This document shows positions 22,217 to 29,938 of a DNA stretch of 40,301 bases, piece after piece (position 1 is the stretch's first letter; each line of letters opens with the position of its first letter). Source of the stretch: an uncultured Clostridia bacterium (GTDB taxonomy: Bacteria > Bacillota > Clostridia > TANB77 > CAG-508). A program made the position numbers and the translations under genes. Location: the NCBI GenBank assembly GCA_944388705.1, contig CALXJU010000012.1, positions 1 through 40,301 of the forward strand, given 5' to 3'. A model generated the notes under the pieces. The model did no database searches. It was not told where the DNA came from and saw only the letters and a list, made by a program, of their open reading frames with translations.

Positions 22217-24097
22217 TCAGTTATTTTCTAGATTTACTCTTTTTCTTGAAGCTGATTGTTTTTGCATTATCTCTTTTAATGAGTTTTGAGTTTCTATATT
22301 AAACCCTTTTTTTATTTTTTCTTCTTTTTTGAAAATTTTATTTTCTTTCAACATAACTTTTTTTCTAGGAACTGGTATAAAGTCAATTGTTTTTCCTTTA
22401 AATGCTGAATACAAACGTCCATCTTTTCCTATTCTTACAACACATTCTCTATCTGCTAATTCTGTAATGATTTTAATTCTATTTATATGTGTGTTTTTTA
22501 CCGCAACTTCCATTTTTATATTATTTTCTAATAGCATTGCATCAATTCTGGATACTCTAAAAACAAAGTAATTTACGACATTAGTAAAAATCGCTTTTTG
22601 CAAATTACTACTAATTTGTTCAAAATATTGTCCTGCTAATATTAATGAAAGATTATATTTTCTTGCTTCTGATAAAAATCTATTTATTATAGGATTTTCT
22701 ATAATAGAAACTTCATCTATAACCAAAATAATATGTTCATCAAATGTATGTGCTTGTACTAATTGTAATATTGATTGCATTGCAAAACCTGCTATTGTTT
22801 TAACAATATTTAGTCCTAATGACATTTGGTCTAATGATAATATAGTTACAAAATTATTTTCAATTTCTTGTTTTATATTCTTTGTTTCATCAGCATTATT
22901 AAATGCAGGAAGTAATTGCATTTCATCTATAAAAGCAACAATCGGTGCAATTGCTTCTTGATATGATTTTGTTTTTAGTTCATTAAAATCAACTCTAAAA
23001 AATTCTATTATATTTATTTGTATTGTATTTTGAACTTCTTTTATAATTTTATTTCTATATTCAATTTCTGTAAGTAATTTTCTTAAATTTACTAAATTAA
23101 ATTCTCCTTTTTCTAGTAATAAAAGTATACTATATCTTAATACTCTTTCTAGTTTTGAATTATATCTATCTGCAATGATATTTTTAAATATACTCATTAT
23201 TGATTCTGTAGAAGATAATACATCTTCTGTTCCATTTATAAATAAATTTATACTATTTTCTTCTGTCTTAAAATCTATTACATTACTATTTTCTAAACCT
23301 CCAATATCTTCTTCTAAAGAGCTGTGTGGGTCAATTACAACTATTTTATATTTATTTTTGTTAAAATTGTCTTTTGATAAATTTTTTACCATTGCACTTA
23401 TTAATTTAGATTTACCTGTACCACTTGCTCCTATTACAATTGAATGTTTTGCAAAATCATAATCACTATGTTTTAAATATAATTCTTCTTGTAAGTATGG
23501 AAATACATCTGCTTTTAATAATGCTTTTTCTTTATCACTATTTAGCAAGTTTATTACTTTTTTCGTTTCTAAATATCTTGCTCCATCTTTTTGATAAAAA
23601 AATCTTGAGTGTATACCAAAATCTATACTTACAAATTCATTTATACTAGAATTCCAAAAAAGTTTTCTTTGTATTATTTTATTTTCATCAGTTGTAAAAT
23701 ATAATTTTGTAGTTGATAAATAATTATTATATTTATACGGATAAAATGTAATTTTTACTTTTTTGAGTTTTTGGTTTCTTTTGGCTTCATTCCTATCATA
23801 TACATCTAATACTGTTTTACAATCTGAAATTAATATATGTGGCATCTGAAGAATTGCTTTTTCCTGTAAATTTATATCTACTTTTTTAAATAAAAATTCA
23901 CCTAGCTCTCCCAAAACAGGCGGCAACATTCTTCTTGTTTCTATAAAATATCTTACATAGTTTTTTTCTATATATATCCATAAATTCCATGTTCTTAACA
24001 TTCCATTTATTTTAGATATCTTATAAAATAATTTTATCCATTCAGTTTTATCTACATATTGTGATGTTAAATAAATCTCAAACACATTCTTTTTCAC
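22217..24097 (-). CDS. HerA/VirB4-like DNA-pumping type ATPase (DUF87/TraD-like)
   Basis: A 626-aa P-loop ATPase of the HerA-FtsK group. The N-terminal 210 residues are alpha/beta without transmembrane helices. Walker A VIGASGTGKSKLI (221-233), VVIDPHSS (253-260), Walker B ILVIDEVSII (457-466) with Glu462, and the sensor Gln490 in LILAGQYFEQI. The C-terminal tail is basic. Such enzymes move DNA or protein through type IV secretion or pilus machines. Neither relaxase nor other secretion genes are in the window. Starts with GTG after AGAGGG. Operon with the cysteine-rich gene. The annotation as conjugative is not warranted from this alone. Confidence 0.72.
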   Translation of the reverse strand: MKKNVFEIYLTSQYVDKTEWIKLFYKISKINGMLRTWNLWIYIEKNYVRYFIETRRMLPPVLGELGEFLFKKVDINLQEKAILQMPHILISDCKTVLDVYDRNEAKRNQKLKKVKITFYPYKYNNYLSTTKLYFTTDENKIIQRKLFWNSSINEFVSIDFGIHSRFFYQKDGARYLETKKVINLLNSDKEKALLKADVFPYLQEELYLKHSDYDFAKHSIVIGASGTGKSKLISAMVKNLSKDNFNKNKYKIVVIDPHSSLEEDIGGLENSNVIDFKTEENSINLFINGTEDVLSSTESIMSIFKNIIADRYNSKLERVLRYSILLLLEKGEFNLVNLRKLLTEIEYRNKIIKEVQNTIQINIIEFFRVDFNELKTKSYQEAIAPIVAFIDEMQLLPAFNNADETKNIKQEIENNFVTILSLDQMSLGLNIVKTIAGFAMQSILQLVQAHTFDEHIILVIDEVSIIENPIINRFLSEARKYNLSLILAGQYFEQISSNLQKAIFTNVVNYFVFRVSRIDAMLLENNIKMEVAVKNTHINRIKIITELADRECVVRIGKDGRLYSAFKGKTIDFIPVPRKKVMLKENKIFKKEEKIKKGFNIETQNSLKEIMQKQSASRKRVNLENN

Positions 24098-24139
24098 TAT
24101 AATCCCTCTAATATATATTTTATCAGGTAGTTACGAAAA

Positions 24140-24175
24140 AAGACTGACTTTTTCCTTTCAAAAAAAGTCAGTCTT
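24140..24175 (-). terminator. Terminator of the AraC-type gene
   Basis: AAGACTGACTTTTT (24140-24153) pairs with 24162-24175, 14 bp perfect. The stem overlaps the last two codons and the stop TGA (24168-24170) of the AraC gene. Minus strand ends in CGTAAC after the T-rich arm; T-run lies within the stem. Confidence 0.7.
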
Positions 24176-24962
24176 CTATTGGTATTAAAAAATCTGTTAC
24201 ATTATCATGATAAATTTCAAGTTCAGGTAAATCTCTAAAATTATATTTTGCATTTGGCATAAATTCTTTGTAAAATATTTCTGAGGTATTTTGAATTTCT
24301 TCTGGTTTTTGTGAGTTTATTTTTATCTGTATCCATCTACTTTTAGGAATTACTACTTTTTCCATTTTTTTAATTATTTGTTTATCATACATTACCCAAT
24401 ATGCTTTTACAAATCTTCTTTCTTTATCATAATATTCTACCATTCCATATGGTGGTTCTCCATATTTATTTTCATGTTCTTTGTAAAACTTTGGTGCAAC
24501 TTTTCTTATCTCCATATTTGTAGTAATTATATTTTCTCCATATAAAGTCATTTCTTCCTTTTCTACTATTTTATAATCTATATTTTTATTACATTCATAT
24601 CGTTCATTAAAATGTAATTTTGTATACATTTTTAATTTCTCTGGATTTTTTCTTACTTGACTTGGTTTTATTCCATGAAATTTTTCAAATGCTCTTGAGA
24701 ATGAAGTAGCATTATTATATTGATATTTTATAGCTATATCTACTATTTTTTCTTTGTCTAAATACAATTCTTGTCCTGCATTTGATAGTCTTCTATTTCG
24801 TATATATTCTGAAAATGATACATTACTTATTATTGAAAATATTCTTTGAAATGTATATTCACTCATTCCTATCATTTTTGAAATTTCTTGTAGTTCTATT
24901 TTTTCTTCTAAATGTTCTTCTACATATTCTATTATTTTATTTAATTCTACATATATATTCAA
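24168..24962 (-). CDS. AraC-family regulator with a GyrI-like effector domain
   Basis: A 264-aa regulator. Residues 1-105 form the double helix-turn-helix of AraC/XylS: IELQEISKMIGMSEYTFQRIF (first HTH) and IVDIAIKYQYNNATSFSRAFEKFHGIKPSQVRK (second). Residues about 120-264 form a GyrI-like small-molecule-binding domain (YKIVEKEEMTLYGENI, then EIYHDNVTDFLIPIED). In this group the effector domain commonly binds cationic or xenobiotic compounds. The start is a TTG at 24962, seven bases after AGAGG. No target operon is evident; it may regulate itself or the divergent plus-strand gene starting at 25129. Confidence 0.88.
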   Translation of the reverse strand: MNIYVELNKIIEYVEEHLEEKIELQEISKMIGMSEYTFQRIFSIISNVSFSEYIRNRRLSNAGQELYLDKEKIVDIAIKYQYNNATSFSRAFEKFHGIKPSQVRKNPEKLKMYTKLHFNERYECNKNIDYKIVEKEEMTLYGENIITTNMEIRKVAPKFYKEHENKYGEPPYGMVEYYDKERRFVKAYWVMYDKQIIKKMEKVVIPKSRWIQIKINSQKPEEIQNTSEIFYKEFMPNAKYNFRDLPELEIYHDNVTDFLIPIED

Positions 24963-25054
24963 TTTGTTACCTCTTTAACTATTATTTTTATAATGATATC
25001 ACAATTAAACACTAATATCAATACTTCTATTTAGAGTATTGTACTTTACATAAT

Positions 25055-25083
25055 TTGACTTTTGGATAAAATTTTGTTACAAT
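25055..25083 (+). promoter_or_regulatory. Promoter of the plus-strand gene
   Basis: TTGACT (25055-25060), 17-base spacer, TACAAT (25078-25083), 45 bases before the ATG at 25129. It lies in the divergent gap with the AraC gene. Confidence 0.7.
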
Positions 25084-25128
25084 TATATTTGTAACTATTT
25101 GTTAAACAATATAGAAAGGACGGACAAT

Positions 25129-25722
25129 ATGAAAAAGAGTATTTTAACAACTGATGAGATGGAAAAAATTCGGGGTTTAGCAAAAGAAATTTCTAAGAGT
25201 TCCTATCTTGTTGAGTTGATTTCCGCAATTTTATGTGATATTGTAAAAAGCGGAATTATCAACATAACAGATTCTTTAGTTTCTTCTGTAGAAGATTTAA
25301 ATCCCGATTACGAAGATGACATCCCAGTTCCGGTTATTGAGTTTCTGAAAGAAAATATTGTAAAAAGAGGAAATCGTCAGACTGGAAACAAAACAGTTCG
25401 TCTTGCACGTATTTGTTTTTTTATTGATGAAATACGTGCAGACATTTTACGAAAAGTTAAACAGTCAAAAGACATTTCCTGCGACGATTTAGCGGGATAT
25501 TCAGAAATTTTTAACATGAATTATATAAAAAGTAATTTTTCTCATGTTGAAAAACCGAATGAAATTCGCTTAATCATTGCAACTGCTTTAAGTGACTATG
25601 ATTACAATTGTTTGTTATCAGGAATGCCTGATTATATTGACGCACTTTATGATTTCTTTAAGCAAGCCACAAAAACACAAGTGAAAAATATTTTTGAGGC
25701 TTACAATTTCATTTATTTTTAA
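25129..25722 (+). CDS. Uncharacterised protein, only plus-strand gene, foreign-looking composition
   Basis: A 197-aa soluble protein I do not recognise. No signal peptide or membrane helix. It is mostly helical by composition, with NRQTGNKTVRLARICFFIDEIRADILRKV centrally (about 87-115) and a Tyr/Phe-rich C-terminus. The start is the ATG at 25129 after AAAGGACGG; an in-frame ATG at 25099 precedes that site and is rejected. Codons use more G and C (CGT, GCG, CCG, GAC) than any neighbour, where A/T-ending codons dominate. Own promoter and hairpin make it a self-contained cassette, most likely acquired. It diverges from the AraC gene. Confidence 0.7.
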   Translation: MKKSILTTDEMEKIRGLAKEISKSSYLVELISAILCDIVKSGIINITDSLVSSVEDLNPDYEDDIPVPVIEFLKENIVKRGNRQTGNKTVRLARICFFIDEIRADILRKVKQSKDISCDDLAGYSEIFNMNYIKSNFSHVEKPNEIRLIIATALSDYDYNCLLSGMPDYIDALYDFFKQATKTQVKNIFEAYNFIYF

Positions 25723-25740
25723 TTTAAAATGTCCGCATTT

Positions 25741-25766
25741 AGGGGAAAGTTCGATAACTTTCCCCT
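25741..25766 (+). terminator. Hairpin after the plus-strand gene
   Basis: AGGGGAAAGTT (25741-25751), loop CGAT, AACTTTCCCCT (25756-25766): an 11-bp perfect GC-richer stem. The T-run after it is weak (GGTTCTATTT). Its composition matches the gene rather than the surroundings. Confidence 0.7.
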
Positions 25767-25847
25767 GGTTCTATTTAATATTTTGCATTCCGCTTTATCT
25801 TATATAGTCATATAATTCACCATCTTAAGTATTTTAATTTAATTTTA

Positions 25848-27173
25848 TTATCCAGCACTAGAAATGTATGGATAAATATACAATTCTCCTTCTTTGGTTA
25901 CATATATTTGTATAATTGCATCCATTTGAATTGTTCCATTCATATTTACATCTTTTATTTTTTTATTATACATTTCGAGTTGTTCATTATCTGTTATACA
26001 AATTGGTATATAACTATTTTGATTTGTCCCATTTGTTAATTGTCCATCCCAATTTGCTCCCCATGTATATACTTTTCCTTCACTATCTATTGCTATTACT
26101 GTATAACTACTTTGTAGTTCTACAATATTTTTTCCATTTAATGCATTTCCTTCTATGTCACTTATACATATTGGTACATTACTATCTTCGTTTGTTTCAT
26201 TTCCTAATTGGCCATAGTTATTTTCTCCCCATGTATATACTTTTCCATTGCTATCTAAGGCTATCATTGTAACATAACCACTATGTTGAATTTTTTCTAT
26301 CTTCTTTCCATTTAATACATTTCCTGATATATCGCTTATACATATTGGTTCATTACTACTTACATTTGTTCCATTTCCTAATTGGCCATATCCATTATTT
26401 CCCCATGTGTATACTTTTCCTTCACTATCTATTGCTATCATTGTATCATCATTACTTTGGATTTTCTTTATATTTTTTCCATTTAATGCATTTCCTGATA
26501 AGTTACTTATACATATTGGTATATTACTATCTTCGTTTGTTCCATTTCCTAATTGGCCTCTATAATTATATCCCCATGTATATACTTTTCCTTGATTGTC
26601 TACAAAATAATTGTATCTTGATTCTTTTATTCCATTTGTTGTTATTACTTCTGCATCTGTTATTTCTATTTTTTGTATAACACTAAATTGTACATCATCA
26701 ACATAATATACTGTTCCATCTGCTGTTTCTACTGCCAATCCTTCTCCACAAGCTGTCGCATAAACTATTTTCTTCGCTTCTTCCGGCGTTAATTCTCCTT
26801 TTTGTGTTATACTTCCATCTTGTTCTACTTCATAACTTCTTCCACTTTCATATGTTACTATTAATATTCCACTTCCTGTTACTGTTGCTTCATCTGTATA
26901 TTTATCAATTTCTGTTTGTAGCTCACTACTTGTTATTTCACTTGTATCTCCTCTTGATATTTTATCTCCTCTTACTGCTGATACTGATAATGTTATAATT
27001 TCTTTTTCTTTTCCTATTTCTGTCTGTAGTTTTGATTGTTGGGCTTGCGTTATTATCCCATTTTCTCCTGTTAACATTGATATACTTACTCCTGCTAATA
27101 TTAGTAATACTGCAATTGTTACAACCAATGCAATTAGAGTGATTCCATTTTTATTTTTTAGTTTTCCTTTCAT
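25848..27173 (-). CDS. Pilin-like surface protein with RCC1-type repeats
   Basis: A 441-aa protein. KNKNGITLIALVVTIAVLLILAG (7-29) is a type IV pilin-like leader: cleavage would fall after Gly10, leaving ITLIA at the N-terminus and a hydrophobic helix. The usual Glu at +5 is Ala, as in many clostridial proteins of this group. Residues about 195-400 hold four RCC1/BNR-like repeats of 56-58 residues, each with GKVYTWGxNxxGQLGNGTN and PICIS; such repeats build a beta-propeller. Residues 45-180 link the two. Probably exported and exposed at the cell surface, perhaps as a minor pilin or adhesin. RBS AAAGGAGG. An unusual array of palindromes lies upstream. Confidence 0.8.
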   Translation of the reverse strand: MKGKLKNKNGITLIALVVTIAVLLILAGVSISMLTGENGIITQAQQSKLQTEIGKEKEIITLSVSAVRGDKISRGDTSEITSSELQTEIDKYTDEATVTGSGILIVTYESGRSYEVEQDGSITQKGELTPEEAKKIVYATACGEGLAVETADGTVYYVDDVQFSVIQKIEITDAEVITTNGIKESRYNYFVDNQGKVYTWGYNYRGQLGNGTNEDSNIPICISNLSGNALNGKNIKKIQSNDDTMIAIDSEGKVYTWGNNGYGQLGNGTNVSSNEPICISDISGNVLNGKKIEKIQHSGYVTMIALDSNGKVYTWGENNYGQLGNETNEDSNVPICISDIEGNALNGKNIVELQSSYTVIAIDSEGKVYTWGANWDGQLTNGTNQNSYIPICITDNEQLEMYNKKIKDVNMNGTIQMDAIIQIYVTKEGELYIYPYISSAG

Positions 27174-27200
27174 TTTTTTCCTCCTTTGAATTCTATTTTT

Positions 27201-27228
27201 ATTATATAATTTATTAAGATATTTGCAA
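27201..27228 (-). promoter_or_regulatory. Promoter of the pilin-like gene, -35 inside a palindrome
   Basis: Minus strand TTGCAA (27223-27228), 16-base spacer, TATAAT (27201-27206), 28 bases from the ATG. The -35 is the centre of a 22-bp perfect palindrome at 27215-27236. Confidence 0.6.
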
Positions 27229-27236
27229 ATATCTTA
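27215..27236. promoter_or_regulatory. Perfect 22-bp palindrome over the -35, possible operator
   Basis: Arms TAAGATATTTG and CAAATATCTTA, no spacer. A symmetric repressor or activator site is plausible since it covers the -35 of the pilin-like gene. It abuts the left 29-bp inverted repeat without a gap. Confidence 0.55.
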
Positions 27237-27415
27237 TTTCGTTAATTATTCTAATTAAAGATTTTTTTATTTATTTTTAATTAGTATTTTCAATATTTTT
27301 ATTAATTAAACAATTGCTTTAATAAATTTAGAATTTTTTATAAATATCTTGATTTTATTAATTTTTATTGATATAAGTATTTTATTAAAATCTTTAATTA
27401 GAATAATTAACGAAA
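27237..27415. repeat. 179-bp segment bounded by perfect 29-bp inverted repeats (invertible element or MITE candidate)
   Basis: The arm at 27237-27265 (starting TTTCGTTAATTATTCTAATT) is exactly complementary to 27387-27415. The 121-bp interior is non-coding and AT-rich. No clear target-site duplication flanks it. Either a phase-variable invertible segment, a MITE-like insertion, or a large cruciform. An interior plus-strand sequence TTGCTT (27316-27321) followed 18 bases on by TTATAA could act as a promoter pointing away from the pilin-like gene in this orientation. Confidence 0.75.
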
Positions 27416-27436
27416 ATTTATAAAACTTCTCATAAA

Positions 27437-27460
27437 AAAAAGAAGGTAAACCTTCTTTTT
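27437..27460 (-). terminator. Terminator of the HD-domain gene and its cluster
   Basis: AAAAAGAAGG (27437-27446), loop TAAA, CCTTCTTTTT (27451-27460). A-rich on one side and T-rich on the other, so it can act in both directions. It lies 13 bases after the stop of the HD gene. Confidence 0.85.
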
Positions 27461-27473
27461 GCACTTCTATAAA

Positions 27474-28757
27474 TCATTTTAAAAACGTCTCAGGATTATT
27501 CTTTAATAATGCAATTTCTTCTCTAAATTCTATTAATTCCTCTTTAGTAAAATATTTAAAGAAATATTCTAAATCTTTTTCAACTAAGTATTCTTTAATA
27601 TAAATATAACATTCTCTCAAAAGATTTAAGTAAAAGTTTTTGTTTTTTAATTCATCAATATTTTCAATTTCTAGAAATCTTTTAAATCTATCTTGATAAA
27701 TTGAAGTAATTGTTTTTATAGAATTATAATTGTGAAAATATCCCACTTCTATCCAAAGTTTCATAATCCCTAACATCTTATCAACAATTTCTGATATATA
27801 TCCTTCAGCACCATGTTTATATTCAGAAATTATATTATAAAGATTTTTTCCAATTTTTCCTTCTAGTTCTTTTTCATCATTTTCTTCAATTTCAGCAAAC
27901 ATTTTCTTTGTTACATCATTATAATTCTTAATTTGACTTACTATTTCAGTTCCTTTAAATTCTCCAAAATCATGAAACAATGATTTAACTATAATTCTAT
28001 AAATATCTATATTTTCTTTTAATTCTTTATTACAATATTCTGCAAATAATAAACTTATTATGGTTACTGAATATTGATGAAATAATACATTTTCTGGAAC
28101 TAGTGTTACAAATATTGAATATCTATATACATCTTTTAAATTTAGAACAACATTCATCAGATTTCCATATTGACTTTCATTAAACTTATTATCAATTATT
28201 AAATCTATTATCTCTTTCTTTTCTTTATAAAAATGAGAGTCTTCATTCATATTGTTTAGTTCACTAATAATTTTATTTTTAATATCATCAAAAAGTGAGA
28301 CAATCTCTTGGTTTCCTCTTAAAAACATTTTTCCAAATATTGCATAGTCAGCAACATTTTCCAAAAACATTAAAAGTTCACTATATTTGTTCAATTTAAT
28401 AGTTTTATAATTATATTTTAATTTTTGCATAATTCTATTTTTATATTCGAATTTGTCTATTATTAATTTATCAAGTATTTCATGATAAAGTTGGATTTTA
28501 GATTTATCAGATATTTCAAATGCTAAATTTCCAGTTTCTCCATATATAATTTGTTTTAATAAATAATTACACAAAACGTCTGTAACTTCTTGTCCTTTTT
28601 CATTTCTATCTTCAATTATTTTTATAAATAAATATATTGTAATCATAGATTTATCTATAATTGTATATTTATCATTATAAGTTTGATAAATTTTAGAATT
28701 ATAACTGTCTATACTAGATAAATATATTTTGAATAAATCTTCTATTATATCATTCAT
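27474..28757 (-). CDS. HD-domain phosphohydrolase, YfbR-like
   Basis: A 427-aa, mostly helical protein. An HD domain lies in the middle (about 223-340): FHQYSVTIISLLFAEYC, then KSLFHDFGEFKGTEI carrying the His-Asp pair, and ISEYKHGAEGY. This arrangement resembles the YfbR/HD_3 5'-nucleotidases. The long N-terminal region (1-220) is not recognised. Chosen start is the ATG at 28757, after GAGGAAGTG; a GTG at 28766 is two bases from that site. Last gene of the nine-gene cluster, followed by a strong terminator. A nucleotide substrate is inferred from family and neighbours. Confidence 0.72.
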   Translation of the reverse strand: MNDIIEDLFKIYLSSIDSYNSKIYQTYNDKYTIIDKSMITIYLFIKIIEDRNEKGQEVTDVLCNYLLKQIIYGETGNLAFEISDKSKIQLYHEILDKLIIDKFEYKNRIMQKLKYNYKTIKLNKYSELLMFLENVADYAIFGKMFLRGNQEIVSLFDDIKNKIISELNNMNEDSHFYKEKKEIIDLIIDNKFNESQYGNLMNVVLNLKDVYRYSIFVTLVPENVLFHQYSVTIISLLFAEYCNKELKENIDIYRIIVKSLFHDFGEFKGTEIVSQIKNYNDVTKKMFAEIEENDEKELEGKIGKNLYNIISEYKHGAEGYISEIVDKMLGIMKLWIEVGYFHNYNSIKTITSIYQDRFKRFLEIENIDELKNKNFYLNLLRECYIYIKEYLVEKDLEYFFKYFTKEELIEFREEIALLKNNPETFLK

Positions 28758-28775
28758 TATATTCACTTCCTCATA

Positions 28776-29897
28776 TTAATTTACATTATTTTCATCATTT
28801 AATAGTCCATAAACCATAGCTATATCTGTTGGTACAATATATTTTGCCTCTATTGCTTCTGCTACTACTAATACAAATGCACACATTGCTCTTGTAGCAT
28901 ACCACCAATCTGGGTCATTCACTCTATTTCTTATTTCATCTAATGATATTGCTTTAAAATATCTTTCAGTCTCACTTTTTCTTGTTTCAATATCCATCAT
29001 AATTGGTGATGCATCATCTTTATACAAAGTGTTTTCTTCATATTTTATTCCAGAATTTCTTGCAAATTTTTCATGTCCTCCACCAGCTAATATTAATATA
29101 TCTGCTCTTTCTTTAGGTAAGTTCAATTTTTCTTTTATAAATTGTTTTACTTCTTCAATATCAGTTGTGGCATAGTCTTCTGCTAAATCAGGAAATTCTT
29201 GCATTACATCTATTACTCCGATTTTTGTATTAACACTTTCTTTTATTCCTTTATCATATATTGCAATTTCAGTAGAACCTCCTCCACCAATGAAAACACA
29301 TACTTTATCTTTTACAAATCTTGTAGTTCCGAAAACTGTTAATTCATTTTCTTTTTCTTGAGAAATAATATTAAAATCATATCCAGTTTCATTTTTAAAT
29401 CTATTTAAGAAACTATTTTTTTCATCTTCATTTAAGTTTCTAAAAATGCTTGTACCACATACATATATATTTTTAGAAATAGATTTTGCATCTTTTATAA
29501 TTTTTATTAATTCTACAATATCACTTTCTCTTAATTTTTTATTTTCATTATAATGTTTTTTAAAAAATATTGTTTTTTCCTCTATTCTTTCAATATTTTT
29601 TCCATCAAATTTATCTATTTTTGTACATGTTGAACCAACTTCTACTATTATTTTTTCTATAATTTTTTTAGTATAAGAACAATCAGCTATAACTGCTTTA
29701 TTATATTTTTTAGCATTTTCGATAACGTTTTCTACTAAGTTCCTTGCAATCCCTTGTCCTTGATATGAATCATTAACTTCTGTATGTATTATGTTCCAAT
29801 ATTCTTCTTTTTCTATAAAATCACATTCTCCTATTTGAATATTATCATCATATGCAATTGCTCTGTTTTCGTTTTTATCAAATATTATTTCAACCAT
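28776..29897 (-). CDS. GNAT acetyltransferase fused to a Ppx/GppA-like domain
   Basis: A 373-aa fusion. Residues 1-82 match a small GNAT acetyltransferase: IIHTEVNDSYQGQGIARNLV (36-55) with the QxxGxA acetyl-CoA loop and VIADCSYTKKII. Residues 83-373 match the Ppx/GppA sugar-kinase-fold phosphatases: IIVEVGSTCTKID (83-95) as the first phosphate loop, NIYVCGTSIFRN, ISQEKENEL where the catalytic Glu is usual, and FIGGGGSTEI (202-211) as the second phosphate loop. Family members hydrolyse polyphosphate or pppGpp. I do not know this fusion as a standard architecture. Start at the ATG 29897, after AAGGAGG. In the same cluster as the HD, RdgB-like and Nudix genes. Confidence 0.75.
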   Translation of the reverse strand: MVEIIFDKNENRAIAYDDNIQIGECDFIEKEEYWNIIHTEVNDSYQGQGIARNLVENVIENAKKYNKAVIADCSYTKKIIEKIIVEVGSTCTKIDKFDGKNIERIEEKTIFFKKHYNENKKLRESDIVELIKIIKDAKSISKNIYVCGTSIFRNLNEDEKNSFLNRFKNETGYDFNIISQEKENELTVFGTTRFVKDKVCVFIGGGGSTEIAIYDKGIKESVNTKIGVIDVMQEFPDLAEDYATTDIEEVKQFIKEKLNLPKERADILILAGGGHEKFARNSGIKYEENTLYKDDASPIMMDIETRKSETERYFKAISLDEIRNRVNDPDWWYATRAMCAFVLVVAEAIEAKYIVPTDIAMVYGLLNDENNVN

Positions 29898-29938
29898 AAT
29901 TTCCTCCTTACTTTGCAAATAAACTTTTTTATTTTAAT

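Noticed and set aside
22217..24097. Part of a conjugative element
   Set aside because: No relaxase, coupling partner, lytic transglycosylase, integrase or att site is in reach, so a conjugation role is not supported by the window.
25848..27173. Repeats read as a possible CRISPR array
   Set aside because: The periodicity is about 170 bases, lies in an open reading frame and encodes RCC1 repeats; no short direct repeats with unique spacers exist anywhere in the window.
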